DNA of 13,623 nt from Desulfobulbus sp. (GTDB lineage Bacteria; Desulfobacterota; Desulfobulbia; Desulfobulbales; Desulfobulbaceae). A model generated the notes under the pieces. It made no database searches and had not been told where the DNA came from. It saw only the letters and a list, made by a program, of their open reading frames with translations. Both the position numbers and the translations under genes were made by a program. Shown here in pieces: positions 5,350 to 13,487 of this stretch. Each line of letters starts with the position of its first letter. Positions within the stretch are counted from its first letter, which is position 1. Location: the NCBI GenBank assembly GCA_030600525.1, contig JAUVLX010000064.1:1-13623 (forward strand), given 5' to 3'.

Positions 5350-8300
5350 TCACTCTACTGTGCGGCAGTTATTTTCAACGTCCTGCCAGTAGGCCAGCAA
5401 CCGTTTTTCAGATACAGGCATAAGAGTGCCCAATTCAGGAGCAAAAACGGAAACACGAAATTCCTGAACAAGCTCTTTATAAACTGCCAGGCACTGTAAA
5501 CATGTAGTGGAAGGGGAGGAGAACTCCTTATACTGCTCTAGACGACCAAGCGATTTCAGTAACCTTTCTGCTTTTTTTCGATCTTTTTCAGGTGAATGTT
5601 CCGCCCGTTCTACCCGCACAATGAGAGCCTGCAGATATCTGTTGGTATGGAGCGACAGCTGAAATTTGTTCTGAAACAAAAAATCATGGGGTAATACTTG
5701 TTCAAGGGTTTGCAAATACTGGTCATAGAGTTTTTGGTCAAAGCTTTTACTTTTCCTGGCCCGCTGCGACCATTCGGTAATTTTTTGTTTTGTCTGTTTA
5801 CGCTTTTGCAGACTTTCTAAAAACAACTTGTTAACAGGGGCGGCTGTCCTTAGAAGCCCCTGTTTCTGAATTTTTTCTACATTTTCTGTAAAATGCGCAG
5901 TAGTGGGAATTTCTCCTTCAGATATGTTAAAAAGGCTGCTCATTACATGGGAAAAAAGTCGCTCTCTCAATTTAGCGGCCGAAACTTTACCACCAAGGGA
6001 CAGCCAGCTTGCCGAATTGCTCGACACCAATGCCTTACACTCCTTTTTCAGCTGCTTTATCTCCACGGGAAACTGCTGACTATATAAGACTTCCAACCCG
6101 GCTCGATTGTTTACCCGATTATTTGCACTTTCTTTTCCATACTTAAGATGGACCTGATCCTTGATGGGATCAATTTCCATGCATGGAGAATAGACCTGTA
6201 CTATTGCTGCGGCCCCTTCTTTAACACTAATTTTAGGGAGTATATTATCCAGATCGCGACCTGTGATATTGCTCACCTCAGGCAGATCGGTCGCTACTTT
6301 GCTTGCCGAAGAGGCGACGACTTCGGCTTCCTGACAGTGATGGATTTCTCTAAAAGACCTTGAATTTAAACACTTTTTTCCGTGTTCATCAATAAAGCTA
6401 AACCTCATTTTCAAAAACAATGGCAGAGCGTCTGGTTGCCAATCAGTCCTCTCAACTTGAAGCCGATATGATTTGAGCAGTATTTTTTCTATATTTTGAT
6501 AAAGGGATCCTTTGTATAACTCCAGTGAATCCATAATCCGATCCACCGCATCTGGCAGAGGCACAAGAGTCTTCCGCAGCCGCTTGGGCAGACGCTTCAG
6601 TAAAAAAAGAAGTTTTTCGGGAAGCAATCCTGGGACCAACCATTCAAAAATAGCAGGATTAATGTGATCAACAATCTGGTAGGGGATAGACACGGTCACA
6701 CCGTCCTGATCGTCTCCCGGCACAAACAAATATTGCAGCGCAAGTGTTAGCTCTCCGGCCTGCAGCGTTGGTGGATATTGATAGAGTTCATCCTCGACAG
6801 GTGCATCAATTACAATGTCATCACTTGTCATCAGCAGAAAAGTATCTTTTTTCTTACGACGTAATAACCTATTTAAGGTAAACCTATCATAGACATTGCC
6901 AAGCTGGCGGTCATAGAAATGGAAAAGATGTTCTTCATCTGCCACAACATTACGACGCCTAATTCGCTCTTCAATTTCCCGATACCGACAGATCAGCTGT
7001 TGATTAGCCTCTAAAAATGGATACCCTCTGCCCAATCGATTAGAAATAAGCGCTTCTCTGGTAAAAATATCTTTTGCCTCCTGCCTGGTCACGCTATTGA
7101 TCCGGCCGTAGTTAACCTTGCGTCCACTTATAACCGAAAGACCAAACAGACTGACATGCTCATCAGCAACCACTCTACCGCTTTTTTTCTCCCAGCGTGG
7201 ATTGGTCCATGAACGTTTGCATAGTTCTCCCCCCAGTTCTTCGAGCCATTCTGCTTTGATATTTGCAGCTGTACGTGCAAAAAGTTGGGTTGTTTCTATA
7301 AAATGTGCGGCAACTATGTATTCACCACCGCTCTTATAGAGTGAAGAACCTGGGAACAAACAAATTTCCTTGTTGCCACTGGAGAGATACAGCTTTTTTT
7401 CTTTTTTCCGGCAGATATTTCGTAAAAACCCACTGGTCAAGGCCATATGAATGGCCTCGTAACTGGCGGGCTCATCAAGCGTCCTGAAAGCAGTTCTTTG
7501 TTTAAGAAGCCTTGATAGTTGCTCAAAGACATCTATCCATTCCCGCATACGCTGCCAGGAAAGATAGTTGGTTTTGCAAAATTTTGACAATTTCGACCAG
7601 CTTATCTTGTTTTCCTGTTGAAATAATTCGTTCCAGATATTGAGCAGGGTGAGAAAGTCAGAGCGTCTATCAGTGAACTGCCGATGAGCGTCATCAGCTT
7701 TTTGCTCTTTTTCAAGGGGACGAATCCTCGGATCTTGAACAGAGAGTGCGGCTGCAATTATAGTGGTTTCTTTGAGTGCATCTCTCTTACCGCCTTCAAT
7801 AATAATTTTTGAGATACAAGGATCTAACGGTAAAGTGGCCATTAGCCGCCCATCTTTGGTCAGAGAATGTTCTTTAGTTAATGCTCCTAGTTCAATCAAC
7901 ATCTGAAAACCCTTTCGAATAGCTCGGGGAAGCGGCGCGTCTACGAAAGGAAAATCTTCTGGTTTGCCAAGCTTCAGATTAACCATCTGCAAAATAACCT
8001 CAGCTAGATTAGAACGCTGAATTTCTGGCAAGGTGAACATGTCGCGGCTCAGATAATCTTGTTCCGTGTAAAGCCTGATACAGGTACCAGGACCTGTCCT
8101 CCCACATCGTCCTTGCCGCTGATTGCAACTTGCCTGGGAAATTTTTGAAATCCGAAGGCTGGTTGTTCCGGTTCGCACATTGTACCTGGAGATACGTGCC
8201 AAACCGGTATCCACTACAAACCGGATACCAGGAACAGTAATCGAGGTTTCTGCAACATTAGTGGCAATAATAATTTTTCTTTTAGAGGACGCCTTAAATA

Positions 8301-9096
8301 TCTTCCGCTGATCAGCAGCCTGCAATCGACCAAAGAGCGGCAGGATAAGGTTGCTTTCCCGTATGTATTCATCCAATCCGTCAATGGTGTCAAAAATATC
8401 TCTTTCAGTCGGCATAAAAACAAGGATATCACCACCAAAAGGGTCAGTTGCCAAATCATGAATGACCCGGAGAGCCTGCTCCACATACGTACCATCCAGC
8501 AAGCTGTCATCATTTTCATCTTCCTGGTACATAGTTGTGATGGGAAACAACCGTCCTGAAACGGATACGACAGGGGCATTAGAAAAATGTTTACTAAACT
8601 TCTCGGTATCAATGGTTGCCGAAGATATAATAACTTTGAGATCAGGTCGTTTGGGAAGCAGTTGTTTGATATAACCAAGCAAAAAATCAATATTTAAGCT
8701 CCGCTCATGTGCCTCATCAATAATCAAGGTATCATACTGTTTCAGCAGCCGATCATTCCTGCTCTCTGCAAGCAAAACCCCATCGGTCATAAATTTGACA
8801 ATGGTGTTTTCTGTAACGCGATCCTGGAACCGAATTTTATATCCGACCTCATCATCTGATTGCGTTTCCTCTGCCACCCTTTCCGCAACCGAAACAGCGG
8901 CTATACGCCTTGGCTGTGTACAACCTATTCTCCCTTTGGTTCCGCAGCTGGCCTCAATACATATCTTTGGCAGTTGGGTAGTCTTGCCTGAACCTGTATC
9001 ACCAGCAATAACCATGACTTGATTATTTTCCAGGGTTGAACGGATTTCGTCTCTATGCTCAGAGATGGGCAGGGTAGGGGGATATGAAATATGCAT
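5350..9096 (-). CDS. hrpA: ATP-dependent RNA helicase HrpA (DEAH box)
   Basis: A 1248-residue protein, close to the roughly 1300 residues of E. coli HrpA and co-linear with that family. The DEAH helicase core has Walker A GDTGSGKT (32-39), QPRRIAAVSVAERVAEE (61-77), DEAH (127-130), SAT (159-161) and motif VI QRQGRCGRTGPG (326-337). The winged-helix, ratchet and OB-like regions follow. The long remaining half (from about residue 600) has the character of the DUF3418 region found in bacterial HrpA. The family unwinds structured RNA in the cytoplasm and has been tied to ribosome rescue and mRNA processing. The start at 9096 lacks a clear Shine-Dalgarno, but MHISYPPTLPISEHRDEI is a normal N-terminal lead-in to the helicase core. 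The gene is divergent from galU, and no in-frame damage is seen. Confidence 0.94.
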   Translation of the reverse strand: MHISYPPTLPISEHRDEIRSTLENNQVMVIAGDTGSGKTTQLPKICIEASCGTKGRIGCTQPRRIAAVSVAERVAEETQSDDEVGYKIRFQDRVTENTIVKFMTDGVLLAESRNDRLLKQYDTLIIDEAHERSLNIDFLLGYIKQLLPKRPDLKVIISSATIDTEKFSKHFSNAPVVSVSGRLFPITTMYQEDENDDSLLDGTYVEQALRVIHDLATDPFGGDILVFMPTERDIFDTIDGLDEYIRESNLILPLFGRLQAADQRKIFKASSKRKIIIATNVAETSITVPGIRFVVDTGLARISRYNVRTGTTSLRISKISQASCNQRQGRCGRTGPGTCIRLYTEQDYLSRDMFTLPEIQRSNLAEVILQMVNLKLGKPEDFPFVDAPLPRAIRKGFQMLIELGALTKEHSLTKDGRLMATLPLDPCISKIIIEGGKRDALKETTIIAAALSVQDPRIRPLEKEQKADDAHRQFTDRRSDFLTLLNIWNELFQQENKISWSKLSKFCKTNYLSWQRMREWIDVFEQLSRLLKQRTAFRTLDEPASYEAIHMALTSGFLRNICRKKEKKLYLSSGNKEICLFPGSSLYKSGGEYIVAAHFIETTQLFARTAANIKAEWLEELGGELCKRSWTNPRWEKKSGRVVADEHVSLFGLSVISGRKVNYGRINSVTRQEAKDIFTREALISNRLGRGYPFLEANQQLICRYREIEERIRRRNVVADEEHLFHFYDRQLGNVYDRFTLNRLLRRKKKDTFLLMTSDDIVIDAPVEDELYQYPPTLQAGELTLALQYLFVPGDDQDGVTVSIPYQIVDHINPAIFEWLVPGLLPEKLLFLLKRLPKRLRKTLVPLPDAVDRIMDSLELYKGSLYQNIEKILLKSYRLQVERTDWQPDALPLFLKMRFSFIDEHGKKCLNSRSFREIHHCQEAEVVASSASKVATDLPEVSNITGRDLDNILPKISVKEGAAAIVQVYSPCMEIDPIKDQVHLKYGKESANNRVNNRAGLEVLYSQQFPVEIKQLKKECKALVSSNSASWLSLGGKVSAAKLRERLFSHVMSSLFNISEGEIPTTAHFTENVEKIQKQGLLRTAAPVNKLFLESLQKRKQTKQKITEWSQRARKSKSFDQKLYDQYLQTLEQVLPHDFLFQNKFQLSLHTNRYLQALIVRVERAEHSPEKDRKKAERLLKSLGRLEQYKEFSSPSTTCLQCLAVYKELVQEFRVSVFAPELGTLMPVSEKRLLAYWQDVENNCRTVE

Positions 9097-9113
9097 AAAA
9101 AAATAGTTTGTAC

Positions 9114-9143
9114 TTGAGGGGAAAAGAGGAATGGGAGTATAGT
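9114..9143 (+). promoter_or_regulatory. candidate sigma-70 promoter of galU
   Basis: TTGAGG (9114-9119), an 18-bp spacer, and TATAGT (9138-9143, 5 of 6). Transcription would begin near 9150, giving a leader of about 68 nt. A minus-strand TATACT (9141 to 9136) overlaps the -10 box and could serve hrpA, though its -35 is poor. Confidence 0.4.
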
Positions 9144-9217
9144 TTATTGCTGTGTGTTTTAAAACTGATCTTTGTAGGGCACCTTACAACTTACACTATA
9201 TATTCATTGAGGCGATA

Positions 9218-10099
9218 ATGCAGGCAATAAGAAAAGCCGTTATTCCGGTTGCTGGACTTGGTACCAGATTTTTACCCGCTACCAAAGCAATTCCTAAGGA
9301 AATGCTAACCATCGTAGACAGACCAACCATCCAATACATTGTGGAAGAAGTCGTCGCTTCAGGCATTGAAGAAGTTATTCTCATCACCAGTACAGGTAAG
9401 TCAGCCATCGAAAATCATTTTGATTATGATTTTCAGCTTGATACCGTGCTTAAGGAAAAAAATAAAATCCAGCTCAGTGAGGAACTGACTAATATTTCCA
9501 ACCTGATTGATATCGTATCTGTTCGTCAGAAAAAGCCGCTTGGCCTTGGTCATGCCATATGGATGGCACGTAATGTTATTGGCAACGAACCGTTCTTGGT
9601 CCTTTTAGGCGATGACCTTGTTATGAGCGATGTACCTTGCTGCAAGCAGATGATTGATCTGTACAAGGAGGTTGGCGAATCCATTGTAGCCGTCCAGCGG
9701 GTACCCATGGAAGAGACCTATCAATATGGTATCGTCGAGGGAGAGCCAACCGATAAAGAGCGAACCTTTAAAGTGGACCGCATGGTTGAGAAACCTGCAC
9801 CTGGCACCTCAAGTTCTGACATGGCGATCATTGGTCGTTATCTTTTAATGCCTGAGGTTTTTGATCTGTTGGGCAAAACAACTCCTGGCCATGGTGGAGA
9901 AATTCAGTTGACCGATGCATTGCTTGCACTTTCGAATCTAAGGGGTATGTATGCCTACGAATTTGAAGGCAAGCGATACGACGCTGGCGATAAGCTAGGC
10001 TACCTCAAAGCCATCGTTGATTTTTCTCTGCAGCACACCACGTTGGGTAAGCCGTTTCGGAAACACCTTGAAAGCATCTGCAATGGATGTGGCATATGA
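9218..10099 (+). CDS. galU: UTP-glucose-1-phosphate uridylyltransferase GalU
   Basis: A 293-residue nucleotidyltransferase that makes UDP-glucose from UTP and glucose-1-phosphate in the cytoplasm, feeding LPS, polysaccharide and UDP-sugar synthesis. Family motifs are GLGTRFLPATKAIPKEM (13-29), the GLGHA segment (109-113), LLGDD (129-133), VEKP (190-193), GRYLL (206-210), GEIQLTDAL (227-235) and YDAGDK (254-259). I chose the ATG at 9218 because TGAGG lies five nt upstream and the protein then begins MQAIRKAVIPVAGLGTRF, as GalU proteins do. An in-frame ATG at 9152 would add 22 residues with no family character. priA follows 13 nt after the stop, so the two are probably co-transcribed. Confidence 0.95.
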   Translation: MQAIRKAVIPVAGLGTRFLPATKAIPKEMLTIVDRPTIQYIVEEVVASGIEEVILITSTGKSAIENHFDYDFQLDTVLKEKNKIQLSEELTNISNLIDIVSVRQKKPLGLGHAIWMARNVIGNEPFLVLLGDDLVMSDVPCCKQMIDLYKEVGESIVAVQRVPMEETYQYGIVEGEPTDKERTFKVDRMVEKPAPGTSSSDMAIIGRYLLMPEVFDLLGKTTPGHGGEIQLTDALLALSNLRGMYAYEFEGKRYDAGDKLGYLKAIVDFSLQHTTLGKPFRKHLESICNGCGI

Positions 10100-10112
10100 G
10101 TGTATCTCATTA

Positions 10113-12632
10113 ATGATCCTTTATGAAGTGGCCGTTGCTGCCCCTGTCGATCAGACACTGACTTATGGCCATCCTGCCGACCGGAAAGATGATATTTCGA
10201 TCGGCAGTTGTGTGTTGGTTCCGCTTGGTAGAAGGCGGGTGACCGGTTATGTCCTGGACGCATCCCCCCAGACAACGGCCGAACAGCCAGAGTTCACAGT
10301 TAAGCCTATTCTTGATGTCTTTGCCCCGGCTCCTTTTTTTCCAGCCTTCCTTATCCCCCTGTATCGCTGGATTTCGTCCTACTACCACCATCCTCTGGGC
10401 GAAGTTATAAAAACGGCTCTTCCTCTGGCGCCATCAGCAAAAAGCGGCTACAGGGTCAAAGTAATCAATATTGAAACATTGAAGCTGCATGAAGAATCAC
10501 TTGAAAAATCCCGATTATGTGAGCTTAACTGGTTCCAGGCGCTGTTGCAAACCCAAGAACTCCCCCCCGCCCAAGTTGCAAAAATCCGTCAGGACAAGGT
10601 TCAAAAAAAATATTTGCAGGCATTAATCAAAGATGGCTCTGTTGAATTGGTATCTGAACTCATTGCTTCCCAGGTAAAGGCAAAAGAAGAAACAGTGTAC
10701 ACCTTGGCACCCACTTTTTTTGAAAACACAGGAATTAGCCCAACTGTTGAGCTCTCAACTCTGCAACCCGAAGATGACTTGCACTTAACAAAAATATTCA
10801 AACCTTCCGAGAGAAAAACCCTTGCTCTGTTTTTAAATAATTTTCTTAAAAACGGAACAAAACCGGTTGCCAGAAAAGTGCTCCTTACCCTGTACCCAAA
10901 CTGCGCAAAAGCCTTATCCACCCTTTGCGATGAAGGCATTTTCAGTAAACACAATCAGCGGGTGTATAGAGATCCGTTTGGTAATACGATTACAAGTGCT
11001 CCTCAAACGTTGACTCTAACCGAGGAGCAACAAGTAGTTTTAGAGGAGATTAAACCAAACATAGTAGCAGGGGAGTTCAAGCCCTTTTTACTTTTTGGCG
11101 TTACCGGGTGCGGAAAAACAGAGGTGTATCTACAAGCAGCCGAGGCAGCCTTGCAGCAGGGTAAAACAGCGCTTGTACTGGTACCTGAGATAGCGCTTGC
11201 CTCACAGATGGAAGCCCAGTTCTATACACGCTTCGGTGATCAACTTGCCCTCTTTCACAGCGGCCTTTCCCAAGGAGAAAGACTGGATCAATGGCAGCGG
11301 GTAAGAGAAGGTTCCGCAAAGGTCGTACTTGGGGCCCGTTCAGCCGTGTTTGCTCCTATGGATAAGCTTGGAGTTGTTATTGTGGATGAAGAACACGAAC
11401 CTGCCTATAAACAGGAAGAAGGTCCAAGGTATCACGGAAGAGACGTTGCTGTTATGCGTGCCAAACTCGCCTCCTGCCCGATTATACTCGGCTCAGCAAC
11501 CCCCTCTGTAACAAGTTATAATAATACTGTTAAAGGAAAATACAGATTATTGACCATTACAAAGCGTGTACAGGAAAAACCGTTGCCGAAAGTGAATGTA
11601 ATTGATCTCTCGACTAAAAAGCGGGCCCGGCGCGACCTTTTTTTTTCAGACACACTGATCCGCGAAATCGGAAACACGTTGGATAACAATCAGCAGGCCT
11701 TGCTGTTTGTCAATCGCCGAGGTTTTTCCTCCACCATGCTCTGTCGTGATTGTGGCCATGTTCTTCAGTGTCGTCATTGCCAGGTATCACTCACCTATCA
11801 TAGAAGCAAAGGGCGTCTGCTCTGTCATTACTGTGGGTTTACCATGTCTTCGCAAATCATCTGCCCCAGCTGTCGTTCTCAAAACATTGCAGGAGTCGGC
11901 ATTGGGGCCGAGCGTATCGAAGAGGAGGCAAAACAGCTTTTCCCTGCCGCAAGAGTAGCAAGGCTCGATAGCGATGTGGCGGTCAAAAGAAAAAAATACC
12001 TTTCCATTCTTCAATCAGTCAAGAACAAGGAAATCGACATTCTGGTCGGTACCCAGATGATAGCCAAGGGACTGCATTTCCCTAATATCACCCTTGTTGG
12101 CGTCATCTGGGCAGATGCCGGCTTTGCAATTCCTGATTATAAAGCCAGTGAGCGAACCTTTTCTCTGCTTTCCCAGGTAACAGGCAGAGCGGGCAGGGGG
12201 GATCATCCTGGAAAGGTTATTATACAAACAAATCAACCCCACCATTATGCAATCAGGTTTGCCCAGGCTCATGATTATAGAGCCATGTATGATCAGGAAA
12301 TAGAAACTCGTTCGCCTATGGGGTTTCCACCTTTTTCAAGGCTGATCAATATAAAATTTAATGGTCCTGACGAAACAAAGGTGGAACAGGCGGCTCGTAA
12401 AACATCTGTCTTCATAAATGACGATTGCAAACAGCATCATATCGATATTTTAGGACCGTCACCTTCTCCGGTGGGTAAAATAAAGGATAAATTTAGGTGG
12501 CAGCTACTGCTTAAAAGTGTTTCTGCGACGGCCTTACACAATGTTTGTTTACGTATATTAAGCGAGAGAAGCTCTCTTTGTCCGCAGAATGTAAGAATGG
12601 TCGTAGATGTTGATCCTGAAAATATGATGTAG
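10113..12632 (+). CDS. priA: primosomal replication-restart helicase PriA
   Basis: An 839-residue 3'-to-5' DNA helicase that reloads the replisome at stalled forks. The N-terminal 3'-DNA-binding domain begins with EVAVAAPVDQTLTY. The helicase core has Walker A GVTGCGKT (329-336, with Cys where many have Ser), LVPEIAL and the DEEH box (425-428). Eight zinc-binding cysteines sit as four CxxC pairs at 544/547, 553/556, 571/574 and 584/587, inserted in the helicase as in all PriA. GTQMIAKGLHFPNITLVGV and the GRAGRG motif follow. The start is uncertain. In-frame ATGs at 10083 and 10017 would overlap galU. I prefer 10113 because MILYEVAVAAP matches usual PriA N-termini and leaves a 13-nt gap after galU, though the Shine-Dalgarno is weak. 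Confidence 0.95.
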   Translation: MILYEVAVAAPVDQTLTYGHPADRKDDISIGSCVLVPLGRRRVTGYVLDASPQTTAEQPEFTVKPILDVFAPAPFFPAFLIPLYRWISSYYHHPLGEVIKTALPLAPSAKSGYRVKVINIETLKLHEESLEKSRLCELNWFQALLQTQELPPAQVAKIRQDKVQKKYLQALIKDGSVELVSELIASQVKAKEETVYTLAPTFFENTGISPTVELSTLQPEDDLHLTKIFKPSERKTLALFLNNFLKNGTKPVARKVLLTLYPNCAKALSTLCDEGIFSKHNQRVYRDPFGNTITSAPQTLTLTEEQQVVLEEIKPNIVAGEFKPFLLFGVTGCGKTEVYLQAAEAALQQGKTALVLVPEIALASQMEAQFYTRFGDQLALFHSGLSQGERLDQWQRVREGSAKVVLGARSAVFAPMDKLGVVIVDEEHEPAYKQEEGPRYHGRDVAVMRAKLASCPIILGSATPSVTSYNNTVKGKYRLLTITKRVQEKPLPKVNVIDLSTKKRARRDLFFSDTLIREIGNTLDNNQQALLFVNRRGFSSTMLCRDCGHVLQCRHCQVSLTYHRSKGRLLCHYCGFTMSSQIICPSCRSQNIAGVGIGAERIEEEAKQLFPAARVARLDSDVAVKRKKYLSILQSVKNKEIDILVGTQMIAKGLHFPNITLVGVIWADAGFAIPDYKASERTFSLLSQVTGRAGRGDHPGKVIIQTNQPHHYAIRFAQAHDYRAMYDQEIETRSPMGFPPFSRLINIKFNGPDETKVEQAARKTSVFINDDCKQHHIDILGPSPSPVGKIKDKFRWQLLLKSVSATALHNVCLRILSERSSLCPQNVRMVVDVDPENMM

Positions 12633-12653
12633 TTAAACTCTATTGCCAGGATA

Positions 12654-12702
12654 TAAAAAAACTCCCCCAGCAGGAAAAAAGGAGGGAAACCTGCCAGGGG
12701 AG
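12654..12702 (-). terminator. strong intrinsic terminator of the zraP-like gene
   Basis: Arms CTCCCC-CA-GCAGG and CCTGC-CA-GGGGAG (12662-12674 and 12690-12702) form 6 and 5 base pairs around a symmetric 2x2 internal loop, with a 15-nt apical loop. On the minus strand the stem is followed by seven Ts. On the plus strand there is no T tract after the stem, so priA has no intrinsic terminator of its own, though the hairpin may still help. Confidence 0.85.
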
Positions 12703-12725
12703 AGGAGAAGAAATGAAAAATAGGC

Positions 12726-13160
12726 TTAGAAGTTTTTGGACCTCATACCTTTGCTGCAACCCTTTGTCATACAGTCTGGACCGCCCATAAAGGCACCGCG
12801 CTGTCCCATACCTGGTGCTGCCAATCCATACTCATCTGCTTTGAGACGTAGTTTTTCACGGAGGTCAAAGAGTTCTCCTGCAACTTTTGCTGCCTGTGCC
12901 GCATCAGGTGTGTCAGCTCCCATGATTGCGCGCATAGAGGCCCTCTTTTTCATCATTTGTTTGCGAAGTTCCACAGTTTCCTGTAAGAATTTTTCTTGAG
13001 CCTTCTGCGTCACAGTATCTATTTGTTGTGCTTGGCAAGGGACTCTACTTTTACCATGCCAATTTGGATTAGCTATTGCTGCCTGGGTAATCGCAAGTGA
13101 GATACCGCTGGTGAGGATCGCAGCTAGTATTATGCTCTTTTTATTCGTTTTTTTTATCAT
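12726..13160 (-). CDS. zraP: ZraP-like periplasmic zinc-stress chaperone (Spy/CpxP/ZraP type)
   Basis: A 144-residue exported protein. Residues 1-30 are a Sec signal peptide (KKTNKK, a hydrophobic stretch, then a likely cut after AIA before NPNW). The mature part is a charged, Gln/Lys-rich helical hairpin (about 46-112, FLQETVELRKQMMKKRASM), as in ZraP. It ends in a Gly/Met-rich tail with Cys130 and Cys135 (CMTKGC), and another Cys lies at 42. ZraP binds zinc, has chaperone activity and damps the ZraSR two-component system in E. coli. Here the gene is preceded by GGAG eight nt before the ATG, by a sigma-54 type promoter about 53 bp upstream, and by a divergent membrane protein that fits ZraS. 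A strong terminator follows. The family call is good; the exact metal specificity is inferred. Confidence 0.82.
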   Translation of the reverse strand: MIKKTNKKSIILAAILTSGISLAITQAAIANPNWHGKSRVPCQAQQIDTVTQKAQEKFLQETVELRKQMMKKRASMRAIMGADTPDAAQAAKVAGELFDLREKLRLKADEYGLAAPGMGQRGAFMGGPDCMTKGCSKGMRSKNF

Positions 13161-13212
13161 TTAGGATTCTCCAAATTTTGAGTTTACGTTTTCGCCTGTT
13201 GCACCCTCTACC

Positions 13213-13228
13213 TGCTAAGACCGTGCCA
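13213..13228 (-). promoter_or_regulatory. sigma-54 (-24/-12) promoter of zraP
   Basis: TGGCACGGTCTTAGCA on the minus strand matches TGGCACR-N4-TTGCW except for A instead of T in the -12 box. The invariant GG and GC are 12 bp apart, as required. The predicted start of transcription is near 13202, about 41 nt before the zraP ATG. Confidence 0.72.
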
Positions 13229-13383
13229 GCTTCTTGCAAAACAACGTAAGGCATTGAAAGTATACCATTTTTCACGAACCAGCAATGATGTGATTTATAC
13301 GGATTTAATTTTTCACCATATTAGTGTTCACTTTTTACCCACCCCATTTAAAAGAAGTGAGTAAAAAATACCCAAGACAACTG

Positions 13384-13432
13384 CCGGCCCCAGGCCGGTC
13401 TCAAGTTTATATACCCTGTAAGTTGCCGGCAG
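13384..13432. repeat. GC-rich palindromes upstream of the kinase gene
   Basis: CCGGCC-CCA-GGCCGG (13384-13398) is a perfect 6-bp hairpin. CTGCCGGC (13381-13388) is also the exact reverse complement of GCCGGCAG (13425-13432), so two mutually exclusive pairings are possible. No T tract follows directly. The role is unknown. Confidence 0.45.
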
Positions 13433-13459
13433 GAGTGGAACGCTATTCACATGCTATGA

Positions 13460-13475
13460 TGGCCCCGTTATTGCT
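13460..13475 (+). promoter_or_regulatory. candidate sigma-54 promoter facing the kinase gene
   Basis: TGGCCCCGTTATTGCT has TGGC and TTGCT with exact -24/-12 spacing. The fifth and seventh bases differ from TGGCACR. Transcription would begin near 13486, only 2 nt before the ATG at 13488, which is an awkward fit unless the message is nearly leaderless. Confidence 0.45.
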
Positions 13476-13487
13476 GACACTAAATTT

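Larger units (their letters stand above)
13161..13487. other. 327-bp regulatory region between zraP and the divergent kinase gene
   Basis: This region holds two -24/-12 type promoters facing outward (13213-13228 minus, 13460-13475 plus). Between them lie repeated T-rich elements (13267-13275, 13308-13316, 13331-13339, and an inverted one at 13359-13373), a short AGTG-TT-CACT palindrome (13323-13332), and GC-rich inverted repeats (13381-13432). The layout is that of an enhancer-dependent divergent promoter pair. Confidence 0.6.

Noticed and set aside
9152..9217. 22-residue N-terminal extension of GalU
   Set aside because: The ATG at 9218 has a Shine-Dalgarno and begins the conserved GalU sequence, while the extension lies close to the predicted transcription start.
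10017..10112. Longer PriA start inside galU
   Set aside because: The extra 32 residues overlap galU by up to 83 bp and lack family resemblance. MILYEVAVAAP is the typical N-terminus.
13223..13238. Plus-strand sigma-54 look-alike ending in TTCTTGCA
   Set aside because: The -24 GG is not at the right distance from the GC. The same bases read on the minus strand give the much better zraP promoter.
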